This document shows positions 33,036-42,729 of a stretch of 64,000 bases of DNA, one piece after another (the first letter of the stretch is position 1; each line of letters begins with the position of its first letter). The DNA lies in assembly GCA_963575745.1 (NCBI GenBank), contig CAUYUJ010018571.1, positions 1-64,000 of the forward strand. Reading direction: 5' to 3'. The stretch comes from Prorocentrum cordatum (Eukaryota > Sar > Dinophyceae > Prorocentrales > Prorocentraceae). The position numbers and the translations under genes were made by a program. The notes under the pieces were generated by a model that did not search any database, had not been told where the DNA came from, and saw only the letters and a program-made list of their open reading frames with translations.

Positions 33036-33469
33036 GTCGTGGACCTCCACCTCCAACAAAAGGAGCCTGGGAAGGGCCGGATCCCCCTGATGAGCTCGGG
33101 CCGGACGGCCCACCCCCTCCAAATCGACCGGACCGGGCTCCAGGGGGAGGGGTTTGGGGAGGGGGAAGCATCTCACACGCCGATGATCCCCATTGGGGAA
33201 GCGGATTTCTCGATTCTATGCAGAGTGATCTTGCTGCGGCCTGCGGCTTGCTTCATCCTCAATCGCCCTCGATCTTGATCTGTCATCCTCCTCTTAGCGT
33301 CAGACCGCTTCTGTGCAACAGGACTCCAGGAGTTGTTTTTTGGTTGCTCATCTTTCCGCCGTGGAGTTATAGCTGTAGTGTGTTCAGAGCGTCAAAGGCG
33401 TGTTTTGTCAACGTCGTTCTCTATATATGTTCTGTCCTTCTGCATGATCGTTCTCTCCCCTCTCCCCCC
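33036..33469. other. Unassigned DNA
   Basis: No supported exon; (GGGGAGGGG) words near 33150. Confidence 0.35.
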
Positions 33470-33661
33470 TTTTGGTCCATTCCCTCACCTTCTCCTTCTC
33501 CACCCGTCTTCCTCCTTCCTATCTTCCTCCTTACTCCTTACTCATCCGTTCTTCTCCACCACCCTCCTCTACCCTCCTCCCCTTCACTGTCCTACTCTCC
33601 CTCCACCCCCTCCTTCCCCACCAACTCTCTCCTTTTCACCCTTCTTATCCCCCCTTCCCGA
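33470..33661 (+). repeat. CT-rich pyrimidine tract
   Basis: About 190 bp of CCTCC/CTTCTC sequence ending CCCTTCCCGAG, which may be a 3' splice site for the short frame that follows. Confidence 0.75.
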
Positions 33662-33726
33662 GGCTTTCAGAAGGCTGCTGTCGCTGGGGCTGCGGAGACT
33701 TGTCTCGCAGGGTCAGGATGGATGAC
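33662..33726 (+). CDS. Possible very short exon
   Basis: After CTTCCCGAG the frame reads AFRRLLSLGLRRLVSQGQDG then a stop (TGA). Amphipathic, but too short to judge; supported only by the strong pyrimidine tract ahead of it. Confidence 0.25.
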
Positions 33727-34399
33727 TAGGATCAAGAGTTATATATATATGTATATACATACATATAACGACATGGGAGGACGAGGAGGACGACAAAGAC
33801 GGGGACGCGGAGGAAGAACATGAGGAGAAAGAGGTGGCGGAGGAGGGGTGATCACAAGAAGGATGACGACGAGGGAGGGAGGCGGAGGAGAGTAGGACAA
33901 ACTGAGTAGGAAGGGCATGACACGAGGTAGGTGGTAGTAGGTATTCTCTTTTGCTTTGATTTGATCGAGCTCTTCTTCGGCGATCGCCTCCCTGAGGATG
34001 CCAAGAGGATGTTAGAGGCGGACTTCAAGGCTGCTTCTTGATTTCTATGATTCATGCGCAGTGAATCGCCAAGATGTCATTGAACACCTGTTAGGTTGCA
34101 AGCTGTCTTCGTGGAAGCAAGCGTTGCCCAGTACGTGTTCATGTTTGTCCGCCAGGGGGAGGTCTGTGACCGTCGATACATACACATAGACGCATACATG
34201 TCTACATGACATCTCTCCGAGCGGCTTCTGTCCCCAGGAGACGCCCAAATCATTTGCCAGCCGTCTTCGGACTCCGCAGTCATCTTGGGTTCAGAAGGAG
34301 GGCGCGGTCGCCCTCCTAGGTTCAAGGGGTCCGGCGGGTTCGGCGGCAGCCCCTGGGGCTGTGCCCGCCCGGACCCTCCTTCGCCACCTGACTTCGCCT
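33727..34399. other. Unassigned DNA
   Basis: Includes an AT run at 33740-33765 and a GGA-rich part at 33775-33895. No supported gene. Confidence 0.4.
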
Positions 34400-34404
34400 G
34401 CTGG

Positions 34405-34855
34405 TGGCCCCCTCGGCGCTCGGGGCGCCAGCAGGAGATGCCGACTGGCTGGACGCCGGGGGCCGAGGGTCGCGCGCGAAGCGCACGGACGCGCCCCCAG
34501 CGGAGGCAGGGCCTCACGTTCCAGGTCTGTGGATCATTTCCGAGCTGCCGCCCGACGCGCTGCAGGGGCTGGAGTTCAGGCCCGGGGACCTGCTCCGGGT
34601 CGGCGCCCCGGAAGCCGACTGGGCCTCGCAGGGCTCGGAGGTGGTCCGCTTGCTGACCCCTGCTTCGGTCGAGGACCACGGCCTGCTCGTCGAGTTCGAG
34701 GGCCTCGGGGCGTCGGACGCGCACTTCGAGGTGGCGCGCCAGGGCGCGCGGCGCGGCCGGGGCGCCTGCGGAGCACGCGCCGCTGCATGCATGTGCTGCT
34801 CCTGCGCGGGCGTGCCCTACGCTGCCACCAGCAGGCTGGGAGATCGAGCGCGTGA
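34405..34855 (+). CDS. Exon candidate, globular protein of unknown function
   Basis: The frame reads GDADWLDAGGRGSRAKR, then LWIISELPPDALQGLEF, RPGDLLRVGAPEADWASQGS, EVVRLLTPASVEDHGLLVEF and EGLGASDAHFEVARQ. Third positions are overwhelmingly G/C and amino-acid composition is natural, making this one of the most convincing coding stretches. A CAG at 34523-34525 (GTTCCAG) could be an internal acceptor, so the true exon may begin at 34526 or earlier. A Cys-rich end (CMCCSCAG) may be intronic read-through. No family recognised. Confidence 0.6.
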
Positions 34856-34915
34856 ACGAAGAGCACAAAGGCGAGCGCGCTCCCGATTCTGGGCGGTCGC
34901 GGACGGCGCGTGCCT

Positions 34916-36378
34916 TCATTCAGTGAAGTCGTCGCCGAGGCAGCGTTGCACTTGACTTTTCCCAACTTCATCTAGACCGCTGGTGTCCTCCAGTTTCTCC
35001 AACGTGCCGTATTGCGCCAGTTGGGCCAAGTATTCGCGCGGCAAGCCGAAAGCGGCCCATCCCTTCTGCTCGCAGCTGTGCCTCTTGCCCACAAACTGCC
35101 TCGAAGAAATCGCCTCCGCAGCCTCCTGGATACATTGCCGCCGACGTTTGTCCACTAGGTGACGTCCTTCTTGTCCGCTCCTCGGTGGCTGGTCAAGTCG
35201 CCCACTCCTCGGTGGCCTCCCGCGCTGGCGTCGTCTGGGGGCGACTGGGCCTGGGAGTAGGTGTGCGCATTGGTCGTCACCAGCGTGCCCACGTTTGCCC
35301 TCAACCTCCTGTCATGAGGAAGTGACTCAGCATCATCATGGCGCTTGCGTTTGCCAAAGATTTTCGCCTTCGGAAGTTCTGGGGACCTCGAGCCGCAAAG
35401 CCGCTGCGGACGACATCGTTGACAACGGGCCGGCATCGGCGGCCCTCCTGCACAGGACGGTAATGCGATTACGATGGGTTTTCAGCAGCGCAGCAGCAGC
35501 GGACTCGCCTTTCAGGCATGCGGCTGCACCAATAAAGCCAGCGAGGGCCACCAGGATATGTAGAAACACGTATGTGGACAACAACCCCTTGATCTATAGT
35601 CCTCCTGTTGTTCCTCCCCCTCATTCCCCTTCTCTTCCCTTCTCCCCCTTCGCCCCTCCTATCTGCGCGTGCCAGAACCTCGCGCGTGCTCGAGGAGCTC
35701 GGAATACGCGCGCTCGCAAGATTTCGACCCTGTCAGGTGGCGTTCGAGCATTTCCTTCGCGTCGGCAAGCTGCCTCTGGAGAGCGTGCAGCTCCTTCGTG
35801 TCCATGGTGCACGCTTGCTCTGCCATTGCGATATTGCTTTTGCATTCGGCCACGAAGCTACCGAGGACATTCCTCGACCTCCTGCGAGTAATCCGATCAC
35901 AACCTCTTCTTATTGTCCTTCTTGGAAGCCTTGTCTTTCGCCGTCAGCTGGCTCCTGCATTCGCGCAGTGACATATGGAGCTTATGCAGCCCAGACAAAT
36001 CATTCCTGGAACGGAACAACAAAACACCCGATCAACCCCCCCTCCCGCCGCTCCTTGCCGCCACGTCTGGCCCAGGGGGCGGCGGAACGGGGGGACGGGG
36101 GCGATTGTCTTCTCCCCCTTCGGTCTTAAGAATTCTTTGCCGCCTCAACCTCGGGGATCAGCGGGCGTTCGTCCTTCACCTCCGTTCTCGACTCGGACGA
36201 CGAGGCTGGCAGTCCGGATGGCGCGCCCATTGCGTCGCTTACGTTCACGAGGTGCGAGCCGCTTTTCGCACCTGCGACGCCATAGATCTTCTTGGATTAC
36301 TTTTGCGTCCAAGATTTGTTGTGCCCTTCATCCTCGACGAAGGAAGTCTTGGTCAATTCCGCATTCGTGTCATGAGTT
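34916..36378 (-). pseudogene. Minus-strand coiled-coil gene, apparently broken
   Basis: Protein-like segments in transcription order: 36378-36129 (THDTNAELTKTSFVEDEG ... KKIYGVAGAKSGSHLVNVSD), which is crossed by an in-frame TAA at 36297-36299 and ends at TAA 36126-36128; 36005-35900 after a CCGTTCCAG acceptor (NDLSGLHKLHMSLRECRSQL); 35853-35659 (ELHALQRQLADAKEMLERHL, SCERAYSELLEHARG) in another frame only ~22 nt away; 35400-35157 (KIFGKRKRHDDAESLPHDRR); and 35155-34916 (REYLAQLAQYGTLEKLEDTS, ending GDDFTE and a stop). The in-frame stop and short frame change argue for decay or assembly indels rather than introns. It overlaps no plus-strand exon. Confidence 0.5.
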
Positions 36379-36404
36379 GCAGGTGGGTGCGATCGAGGAG
36401 GATC

Positions 36405-36495
36405 GAGGAGGAGGAGGAGGAGGAGGAGGAGGAGGAGGATAGAGGAGGAGGATCGAGGAGGAGGAGGAGGAGGAGGAGGAGGTGGAGAGGGAGGA
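36405..36495. repeat. (GAG)n tract
   Basis: Purine triplets immediately upstream of the next coil exon. Confidence 0.85.
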
Positions 36496-36629
36496 CGATC
36501 AGGAGGACGAGGACAGCAAGAAGAAGGAGGAAGAGGAGAATGGAGGCGGAGAAGGACCAACGAGGGCGGCAGGGGTCTGCGGAGGGGGAAAGGGAGGGAG
36601 CGGCGGCGGCACTGGGCGGGGGGCGCCAG

Positions 36630-36713
36630 GCCCGCGAGGACACGAGGCTGCAGCAGGAGGAGCGGGAAGCCAAGGCGAGAGCCCAGGAGCGCCCCCCACC
36701 CCGGCCGACAGAG
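36630..36713 (+). CDS. Exon candidate of a coiled-coil protein
   Basis: GGCGCCAG acceptor (AG 36628-36629) then, in phase 0, AREDTRLQQEEREAKARAQE and RPPPRPTE, ending at GACAGAG|GTTCAG (donor GT at 36714), also phase 0. Clean boundaries on both sides make this a good internal exon of the coil gene. Confidence 0.6.
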
Positions 36714-36714
36714 G

Positions 36715-37399
36715 TTCAGAAGATTCGGGGGTGGACAGAAACCCCAACAGTGACACGTCGATTAGTGAATTGTCCGTTTTCGGTTCTCGAGATGGCGCCG
36801 TGGCCGTTATTTTCCAGGCTTGCGCCCGCCAGGTTTGGGCCTCAGGTCGCTTTCACTAAACCACGTTTTACTAAAGGGTGGTCTGTCCATCCCCGAAAGA
36901 TCATCGATGGATGGCGATATACAGTCGGGTCGCTGTTTCAGGAGGAGCTCTGGTTTTCGGGCCGATTCCTCGATGTATAAGTCGGGGGCCTTTTGTTGTT
37001 CGTGGCCGCGGCTCGCCGCAGCCAGGAAAGGCCCGTCGTTCCTTTCTCTGCCTTCCCTCTGGTGGCACGATGGCTCTAGTCGAAAATGGGGTTCCGCCCC
37101 TGGGGGGCCCATTTGGGGCCCTGCGGGGGCCCGCTTCGGGCCCTGGATGCCGTCAGATATCCATCATGGTGGAGAGGTGGATGGGATGGACTCCAGGAGG
37201 GGTTGGTCGACAGGGTGCTTCTGCCGCTGGGGGGCCGGTTCGGGCCCTGAGGGTCCCAATAGGGCCCTCGGAGGAGTCAGAAATCCATTTGGGATGGAGG
37301 GGCCTATTTTTGAGCGGGTGTGTGTCGAAAGAGCCAGATCTTCTCCCTCTTCCCTCTGTCCCTGCGGCATGCGCCAAGATCTCATCCTCTCTGTTCCGT
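36715..37399. other. Presumed intron
   Basis: Two long plus frames are open here but lack consistent codon bias; GGGGCCC-type words dominate 37095-37280. Confidence 0.35.
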
Positions 37400-37575
37400 T
37401 CCCGTTCCCTCTCGCGAAAGCTTGTTCCCTTTCTCTCTTTCTCTCTCCCCCATGTCCCCCGCACCCCGCCGCCCTTCTCTCCCCTCCTCCCCCTCTCTCC
37501 CTCTCCTTGCCTCGCCCTCGCCATCGTTCTTCCGCTGCCCCTCCGCCCCGCCACCCCTCCCCCTCCCCCCGCCAG
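37400..37575 (+). repeat. CT-rich tract ahead of a splice acceptor
   Basis: CTCTTTCTCTCTCCCC and CCCCTCCCCCTCCCCCC lead to GCCAG (AG 37574-37575). Confidence 0.8.
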
Positions 37576-37658
37576 CGATGAGGAGCTGGACCTGGAGCAG
37601 CAGAAGCTGCGCAAGCAAATCGAGGCGCGCATTTCCTCCTTCCGCCCCTGCGGCAAAT
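37576..37658 (+). CDS. Exon candidate of a coiled-coil protein
   Basis: Following a very strong pyrimidine tract, the frame reads DEELDLEQQKLRKQIEARIS then SFRPCGKC. The exon begins in phase 2, unlike most of the other coil exons. A donor AAAT|GTGGAA lies at 37659. The Cys-x-x-Cys near the end is noticeable but too little for a zinc-finger call. Confidence 0.55.
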
Positions 37659-37689
37659 GTGGAAAAGCAATCAGCATAAATAAATATAC

Positions 37690-37921
37690 AGGGTGGAACA
37701 TACACACAAGCACACAGACACGCACACGCGCACGCGCGCACTCACGCACGCACGCACGCACGCACGCACGTACGCCCCATACACAAACACACACACACAC
37801 ACACACGCACATTGTTTTGCGTCGTTGGCTGGGGAGAGATTGCAACTCTGGCGATCGGACACACACACACACCCCTCCCCCCCGCACACACGCACACACA
37901 TACACGCACGCACACACGCAT

Positions 37922-37952
<31 letters not shown>

Positions 37953-38955
37953 CCCGCATTCACATGCACGTCCACACTCACTTCACATTCACATTCACTT
38001 TCACGTTCACGACGTTTACACTCACATTCACATATTTACATTCATTGTCACATTCACATTTTCACATTCACACATCAACACAAACACAACCACAAACACA
38101 AACTCAACACACACAACCACGACAACAAACACACCTACAAACACACACAAACACACAAGCACAACCACACACAACATACTCACAACCANNNNNNNNNNNN
38201 NNNNNNNNNNNNNNNNNNNNNNNNNNNNNNNNNNNNNNNNNNNNNNNNNNNNNNNNNNNNNNNNNNNNNNNNNNNNNNNNNNNNNNNNCACCCCACCACA
38301 CCACACCACACACACAACCGCACACACACACACGCACACACGTACACACGCACACGCACACACGCCGCACACACGCACACACGCACACACGCACACAGGC
38401 ACACACGCACACACGCACACACGCACACACGCACACACGCACACAAGCACACACGCACACACGCACACGCGCACACACGCACACGCGCACACGCGCACAC
38501 GCGCACACGCGCACACGCGCGCACGCGCACACGCGCACACGCGCACACGCGCACACACGCACACACGCACAACCGCACACACGCACACAGCACACACGCA
38601 CACACGCACACACGCACACACGCACACGCGCACACACGCACACACGCACACGCACACACGCACACACGCACACACACACACACGCACACACGCACACACG
38701 CACACACGCACACACGCACACACGCACACACGCACACACGCACACACGCACACACGCACACACGCACACACGCACACACGCACACACGCACACACGCACA
38801 CACGCACACACGCACACACGCACACACGCACACACGCACACACGCACACACGCACACACGCACACACACGCACAACCGCACAACCGCACACACGCACACA
38901 CGCACACGCACACACGCACAACACTCATACACACACACACACGCGGTGAAAACAA
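37690..38955. repeat. (CA)n/(CACACG)n tract with scaffold gap
   Basis: CACACG hexamers and CA dinucleotides with CACATTCA stretches (37975-38080). ORFs up to 695 aa, some running through the Ns, are artefacts. Confidence 0.95.
38189..38288. other. Assembly gap, 100 N
   Basis: Exactly 100 N, a conventional unknown-length gap, inside the CA-rich repeat. Confidence 0.99.
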
Positions 38956-39070
38956 CGCACCATAAAACACAGTGTCTTTTTCCACTGCCCTCTGCCCGCC
39001 CCTCCTCCCGTCTCGCATCCCTTCCTCTGGCTTCCCCTTGCTGGCGGCGGCGCGCCCGCGGGCGCGCCAG

Positions 39071-39155
39071 GAAGAGGTCGCCCGGCGCGTGGAGGGCGAA
39101 CGGCAGCGCCTCGCCGCGGAGGCCGCGCGGGCGGCGGCGCTCGGCGGGACTCGCC
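39071..39155 (+). CDS. Coiled-coil exon interrupted by a MITE
   Basis: GCGCGCCAG (AG 39069-39070) opens a phase-0 frame EEVARRVEGERQRLAAEAAR then AAALGGTR. At 39156 an inverted-repeat element begins. If the element plus one 8-bp duplication is removed, the frame continues without break into RLSADSPSSAAPPPPPGV (to about 39385). So the original exon probably extended to about 39390. Whether the element is now spliced as an intron or inactivates the exon is unknown. Confidence 0.6.
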
Positions 39156-39316
39156 TTAAGTCGGGCCTGTCCCCCTACAGGGGGATTTTCGAGGAAAAAT
39201 TGAAAATATCTTTAAAAATAGTCAACACTTGTCAAGCAATGCTCAACAAATCGTCCCCTGACTACTTTTTGACTATTTTTGAATATTCCTCCTGCAGAGG
39301 GACAGGCCCGACTTAA
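39156..39316. mobile_element. 161-bp MITE-like element, copy 2, inside a coding exon
   Basis: Termini are 30-nt inverted repeats with 3 mismatches, starting TTAAGTCGGGCCTGTCCC at each end. The AT-rich interior shares GACTATTTTTGAATATT with the copy at 16054. The 8-bp GACTCGCC lies on both sides (39148-39155, 39317-39324). The right repeat contains CTCCTGCAG, a potential acceptor, and TTAAG|ACTCG lies at the junction. The exact reciprocal cut would start AC, not GT, so intron status is open. Confidence 0.85.
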
Positions 39317-39324
39317 GACTCGCC

Positions 39325-39404
39325 GTTTGTCGGCGGACTCGCCGTCGTCTGCGGCACCACCGCCACCACCAGGGGTGCCACTCCAGCGAGGAGGTCCACG
39401 ATGC
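39325..39404 (+). other. Continuation of the interrupted exon and start of a duplicated segment
   Basis: Contains the resumed coil-gene frame, then CTCCAGCGAGGAGGTCCACG, which recurs at 60933-60956. The overlap suggests an exon-repeat junction near 39375. Confidence 0.45.
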
Positions 39405-39588
39405 TAGCGTAAACAGAACAACTCGGAGGCCCGCGCAGATTTCTCGGATCAGCGGTGGACCCCCCCTTCCTGGCGCGCGGAGCGCGCCGGGGGTTGCGCC
39501 AGAGGTGCCGCCAGGGGGCCCCAGCGCCGGTCCGAGGATTCCGCGCGGACCTCAGAGTTTTTATGTTTGTATCACTGTTTGTCCCCAG
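39405..39588. mobile_element. 184-bp insertion flanked by CGATGC
   Basis: The related sequence at 60.95 kb runs GTCCACGATGCCTCCCCG without interruption, whereas here 184 bp separate two copies of CGATGC (39399-39404 and 39589-39594). The insert has subterminal inverted repeats: AACTCGGAGGCCCGCGCAG left, and right read inward AACTCTGAGGTCCGCGCGG. It ends TTTGTCCCCAG, acceptor-like. Non-autonomous element or intron gain. Confidence 0.65.
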
Positions 39589-39700
39589 CGATGCCTTCCC
39601 GAGCCTGGGATAGGGGATGTCTCGAACGTGGAGGGGGGACCACACCACCAGGAGGACCTCACCCAGCTCCTCGTGCTGGTGGTCGAGGTGTTGCTTTTCC
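39589..39700 (+). repeat. Dispersed segment related to 60950-61075
   Basis: GCCTGGGATAGGGGATGTCTC then GGGGGGACCACACCACCAGG aligns with GATGCTGGGGATGTCTCGAG and GGGGGGACCACATCACCAGG at 60967-61015. Confidence 0.7.
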
Positions 39701-41639
39701 TAGTGTGCAGATCGAGTATCGAGATTCCCAGAGATCCGATAATGTTCTCTTTCCGCCGGAAGGTCTCGACCCGCTCGCCAGGGGCGGTCTTTCCGGGATC
39801 ATTCTTTGGCTTGTCCCGGGGCCCGGCAATCGCCCGCAGGCCAAAATTGAGGCAAACCGCCGCGGCTGTTTAGTCTCAGATCCGTCCGAGGTCCGGTTTC
39901 GAGGAGGATGGAGAGGACGAGGGCCGAGGAGAGGATGGACGAGGATGGAGGAGAGGGTCGAGGAGAGGAGGTCCTCTAATTTCGAGGGTCGAGGAGAGGA
40001 TGGGCGCTCGTTGAGTGGTTGTGGCCCTGTCGTCCGAGGCCGGGCCCCGGAAAAGCCCTGGCCGGAGCACGCCCCCCAGGGACAGTGCCCCGGGGGCCCG
40101 CGAGCTCTGCGCTGTCGTCTGCGCTTTGAGCGGGCGTCGGCTGGGGCCGGGCGGAGCCGGGCGCGGCGATCCGACTTCGATGGGATGCGGGGCGACTCGT
40201 CGGCGATCCGATGCTTGTCCGGTCCGACCCGATTCGCGCGGTTCGACGCAGCTCGGGCCTGTCAGTGGCCCAGGATTCAGACCTCTGCCGCCTCAAAAAC
40301 AGTGCGGCGCCCGAATCTTCGACATCCTCAGCCTTTTGGGGACTGTTCCTCCGGCCCAGGGGCCGTCACAAGAGGTGCCAGAATCATCTGTTCTCCCCCT
40401 CGCCCCCCCGTCCTCATCCTTCCTCTCCCTCTTTCCTCCTCTTTTTCCTTATCCTCCTGACGTCAGGTATTATCTCCTCACCATTGACCCTCGTCCTCCT
40501 CTGTCCTCCCTCTCCTTTTTCCGTTTCCCCCACCAGATCCCCAGAGGCGCCAAACCACAAAAACAATACGACAACAGAGGAGAGGATCGTCTGTGCATTT
40601 CTCTGCGTACGGCAGACTTGCGCCATCTTGTCGCGGCGTCGGCGCGGGCGTGGGCGTTGAGGGATCTTGATCCCCGGCAGCCTTTCTAGACCCCCGATTG
40701 CGGAGACGGCGTTAACGAATGATGCGGTTACCTAACACACATCACCCACGCCGTCGTAGCACAAGCTGGCCGCGTAGGCATATGATGATCCCCGCGCGTG
40801 GACCCCGAGCCGTGGTAAGCACAGATCGTGTACTGCCGGAGGTGGTCCTGACCCAAGGCCCAAGGTGCTTCCAGCTTGCCTTCGCGCCATTCTGGGGCCA
40901 CTGGGGCCTCTGGCTGGCTCGTGTGGGGTGCGCTGGAAGTCATCTGCGCCTTCTGGGAAATTTGGGGTCTGGGCCAGGGCCACTTTAGCAACGCGCGAAC
41001 AGACAGGCAGGACGGCGACGACTCGCGAAGGGGTGAACGGATGCGGTTACCCACCATGGTCGGAGACAGCCTGGGACATTTGCCACAGGCGGAGGGCGAG
41101 CATCAGGGTTGGGGGACATGCTCGGGGGCCTCTTCTAAACGGGGGGAACTCGCAGTGGGGGAGGGCGTGCACCAAGGTTCGGAGACCGAGGTCGCTCGCG
41201 GGGGCGCGAATGTAACCGCACTTTGCGCGTCGCGGTCTGGGCCAGACCGGCCGCCATTCTCTCCGAGGTGGCCGCGCAAGCTCGCGAAGGTAATCGCACG
41301 TTGCCAGCCCCGGGCGCGATGAGCAGAGTTTGGCGACCCAGGGGACAGTCGGGGACGTGTCCAAACCAAGGGAATTGGCGGCTTCGGGGGGCAGGCATTG
41401 GCGGAAGGGACCGTCGGGGGCAGGGCCGAGCCAAGGCGAGACCAGCGCCAGCTGAGGTCAAGCACCAGGACTGGGGACTGTCGGGGACGGCCGAGCCAGG
41501 CAGTGCTTCCCAGCTGAGCTAGCACCTTGTCCGTGCAAGCGTACGCAGCATGCTTTAGCAATTTTATGCTACATCTTACATATGCGCACACATGGCTTCC
41601 AATCGAGCGGCTCGCACTCGGTCGTTCTGGTAACCCTAC
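39701..41639. other. Unassigned DNA
   Basis: GGAGAGGA-rich 39900-40010 and CT-rich 40380-40540. Several open frames, none convincing. Confidence 0.4.
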
Positions 41640-41940
41640 CCTTCCATACTTAGATCCATTCATATTCAGTCGCTCATGCTCAGACACACGCAGAGCCAGA
41701 ACCACTTGTTCTCAGGGCCACTCACACCTAGTCGCCCGTACTCAGATGCCCTGACCCATTCATTTTCAGACTCACTCGTGCCCAGCCCCGCTCATCTTCA
41801 GACCCACTCACACTCACACACATGCGCCTACTGGACCCTGCCACTTTACAGAATTGCTTGTACTCGTCCTCTCATGGTCGGACCGACCCATACCTGGACC
41901 CACTCACACGCATATGCACTCTGGCTCTGGTAAAACCCAC
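41640..41940 (+). repeat. Degenerate TCACTCA/CTCAGAC words
   Basis: TCATGCTCAGACACAC, TTTTCAGACTCACTCG, CTTCAGACCCACTCAC at irregular 15-25 bp spacing. The same kind of tract occurs at 51660-51990. Confidence 0.65.
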
Positions 41941-42094
41941 TCATACACTCGATCAAGCCCATCGTATTCAAGAAGATTGACACGCTGACCTGACCACGTT
42001 CGGGCACCCATGGGAGGGAACTCGTCAGAACAGACGCGCGCACCTGGGGCGGATGTGCAAGCACGTATACCAAGGAAGGACACCAGGACGGGGA

Positions 42095-42200
42095 AGGAGG
42101 ATGAGGACGGGGCAAGGACATTTGCATGCAGGACGGGGCGATGACATTTGCATGCAGGACGGGGAAGGGAGGACTGGGGCGAGCACATTGCATGCAGGAC
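42095..42200 (+). repeat. CATGCAGGACGGGG repeats
   Basis: GACATTTGCATGCAGGACGGGG (in variants) occurs three to four times. Confidence 0.75.
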
Positions 42201-42204
42201 GGGG

Positions 42205-42380
42205 AAGGAGGATGAGGAAGAGGAGGAAGAGGAGGAGGAGGCGGAGGAGAAGGAGGGTGGGGAGGAGGAGGAGGAGGAGGAGGAGGAGAATGAGGGTGAG
42301 GAGGAGGAGGAGGAGGAGGAGGAGGAGGAGGAGGAGGAGGAGGAGGATGGGAATGGGGACGAGGAGGAGGGGGTAGAGGA
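42205..42380 (+). repeat. (GAG)n tract
   Basis: Purine triplets; acidic pseudo-frame merges with the exon candidate that follows. Confidence 0.9.
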
Positions 42381-42394
42381 TGGAGGGGGATGGG

Positions 42395-42600
42395 GGGGAG
42401 CTCGAGGAGCAGGAGGAGGGCAGGCCGCGCGAGGAGGAGGACGACGCCGAGGACGGCGACGGCGCACGACGACGAGACTCGGCTCCGCGGCAGGCGAGGA
42501 GCGCACAGGAGGCGGCGCAGCGGCGCTTCGAGGGGGAAGCCCTGCAGTGGCGGCTGGAGGACGCTCCCCTCGCCGCGGCCCCTCCCCAGGGGAAGGGGCG
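42395..42600 (+). CDS. Exon candidate of a coiled-coil protein
   Basis: The frame reads EEQEEGRPREEEDDAEDGDG then RQARSAQEAAQRRFEGEALQ and WRLEDAPLAAAPPQGKG. Coil-like and high GC3. An internal CGGCAG|GCGAGG (about 42500) might be the true start, leaving only the SAQEAAQRR part. Upstream acidic residues may be triplet-repeat read-through. Confidence 0.5.
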
Positions 42601-42729
42601 TCGTCGTGGTCGCCGCGTCGTCGCCGGCGTCGTTGTCGTCCTCCTCCGCCGCGTCCCCTTTCTCCTCCCCCTTCTCTGTGCTCCTTCCCCTTCTCGGGTC
42701 GGACTCCGTCGCCGCGTTGGCCCAAGGTG

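Noticed and set aside
37651-37664. Zinc-finger Cys-x-x-Cys in the 37.6-kb exon
   Set aside because: Only one CxxC pair, with no second pair nearby and an exon border in between.
36878-38965. 695-residue plus ORF
   Set aside because: Its second half is His/Thr read from CA/CACG repeat and runs through the 100-N gap; the first half lacks coding bias.
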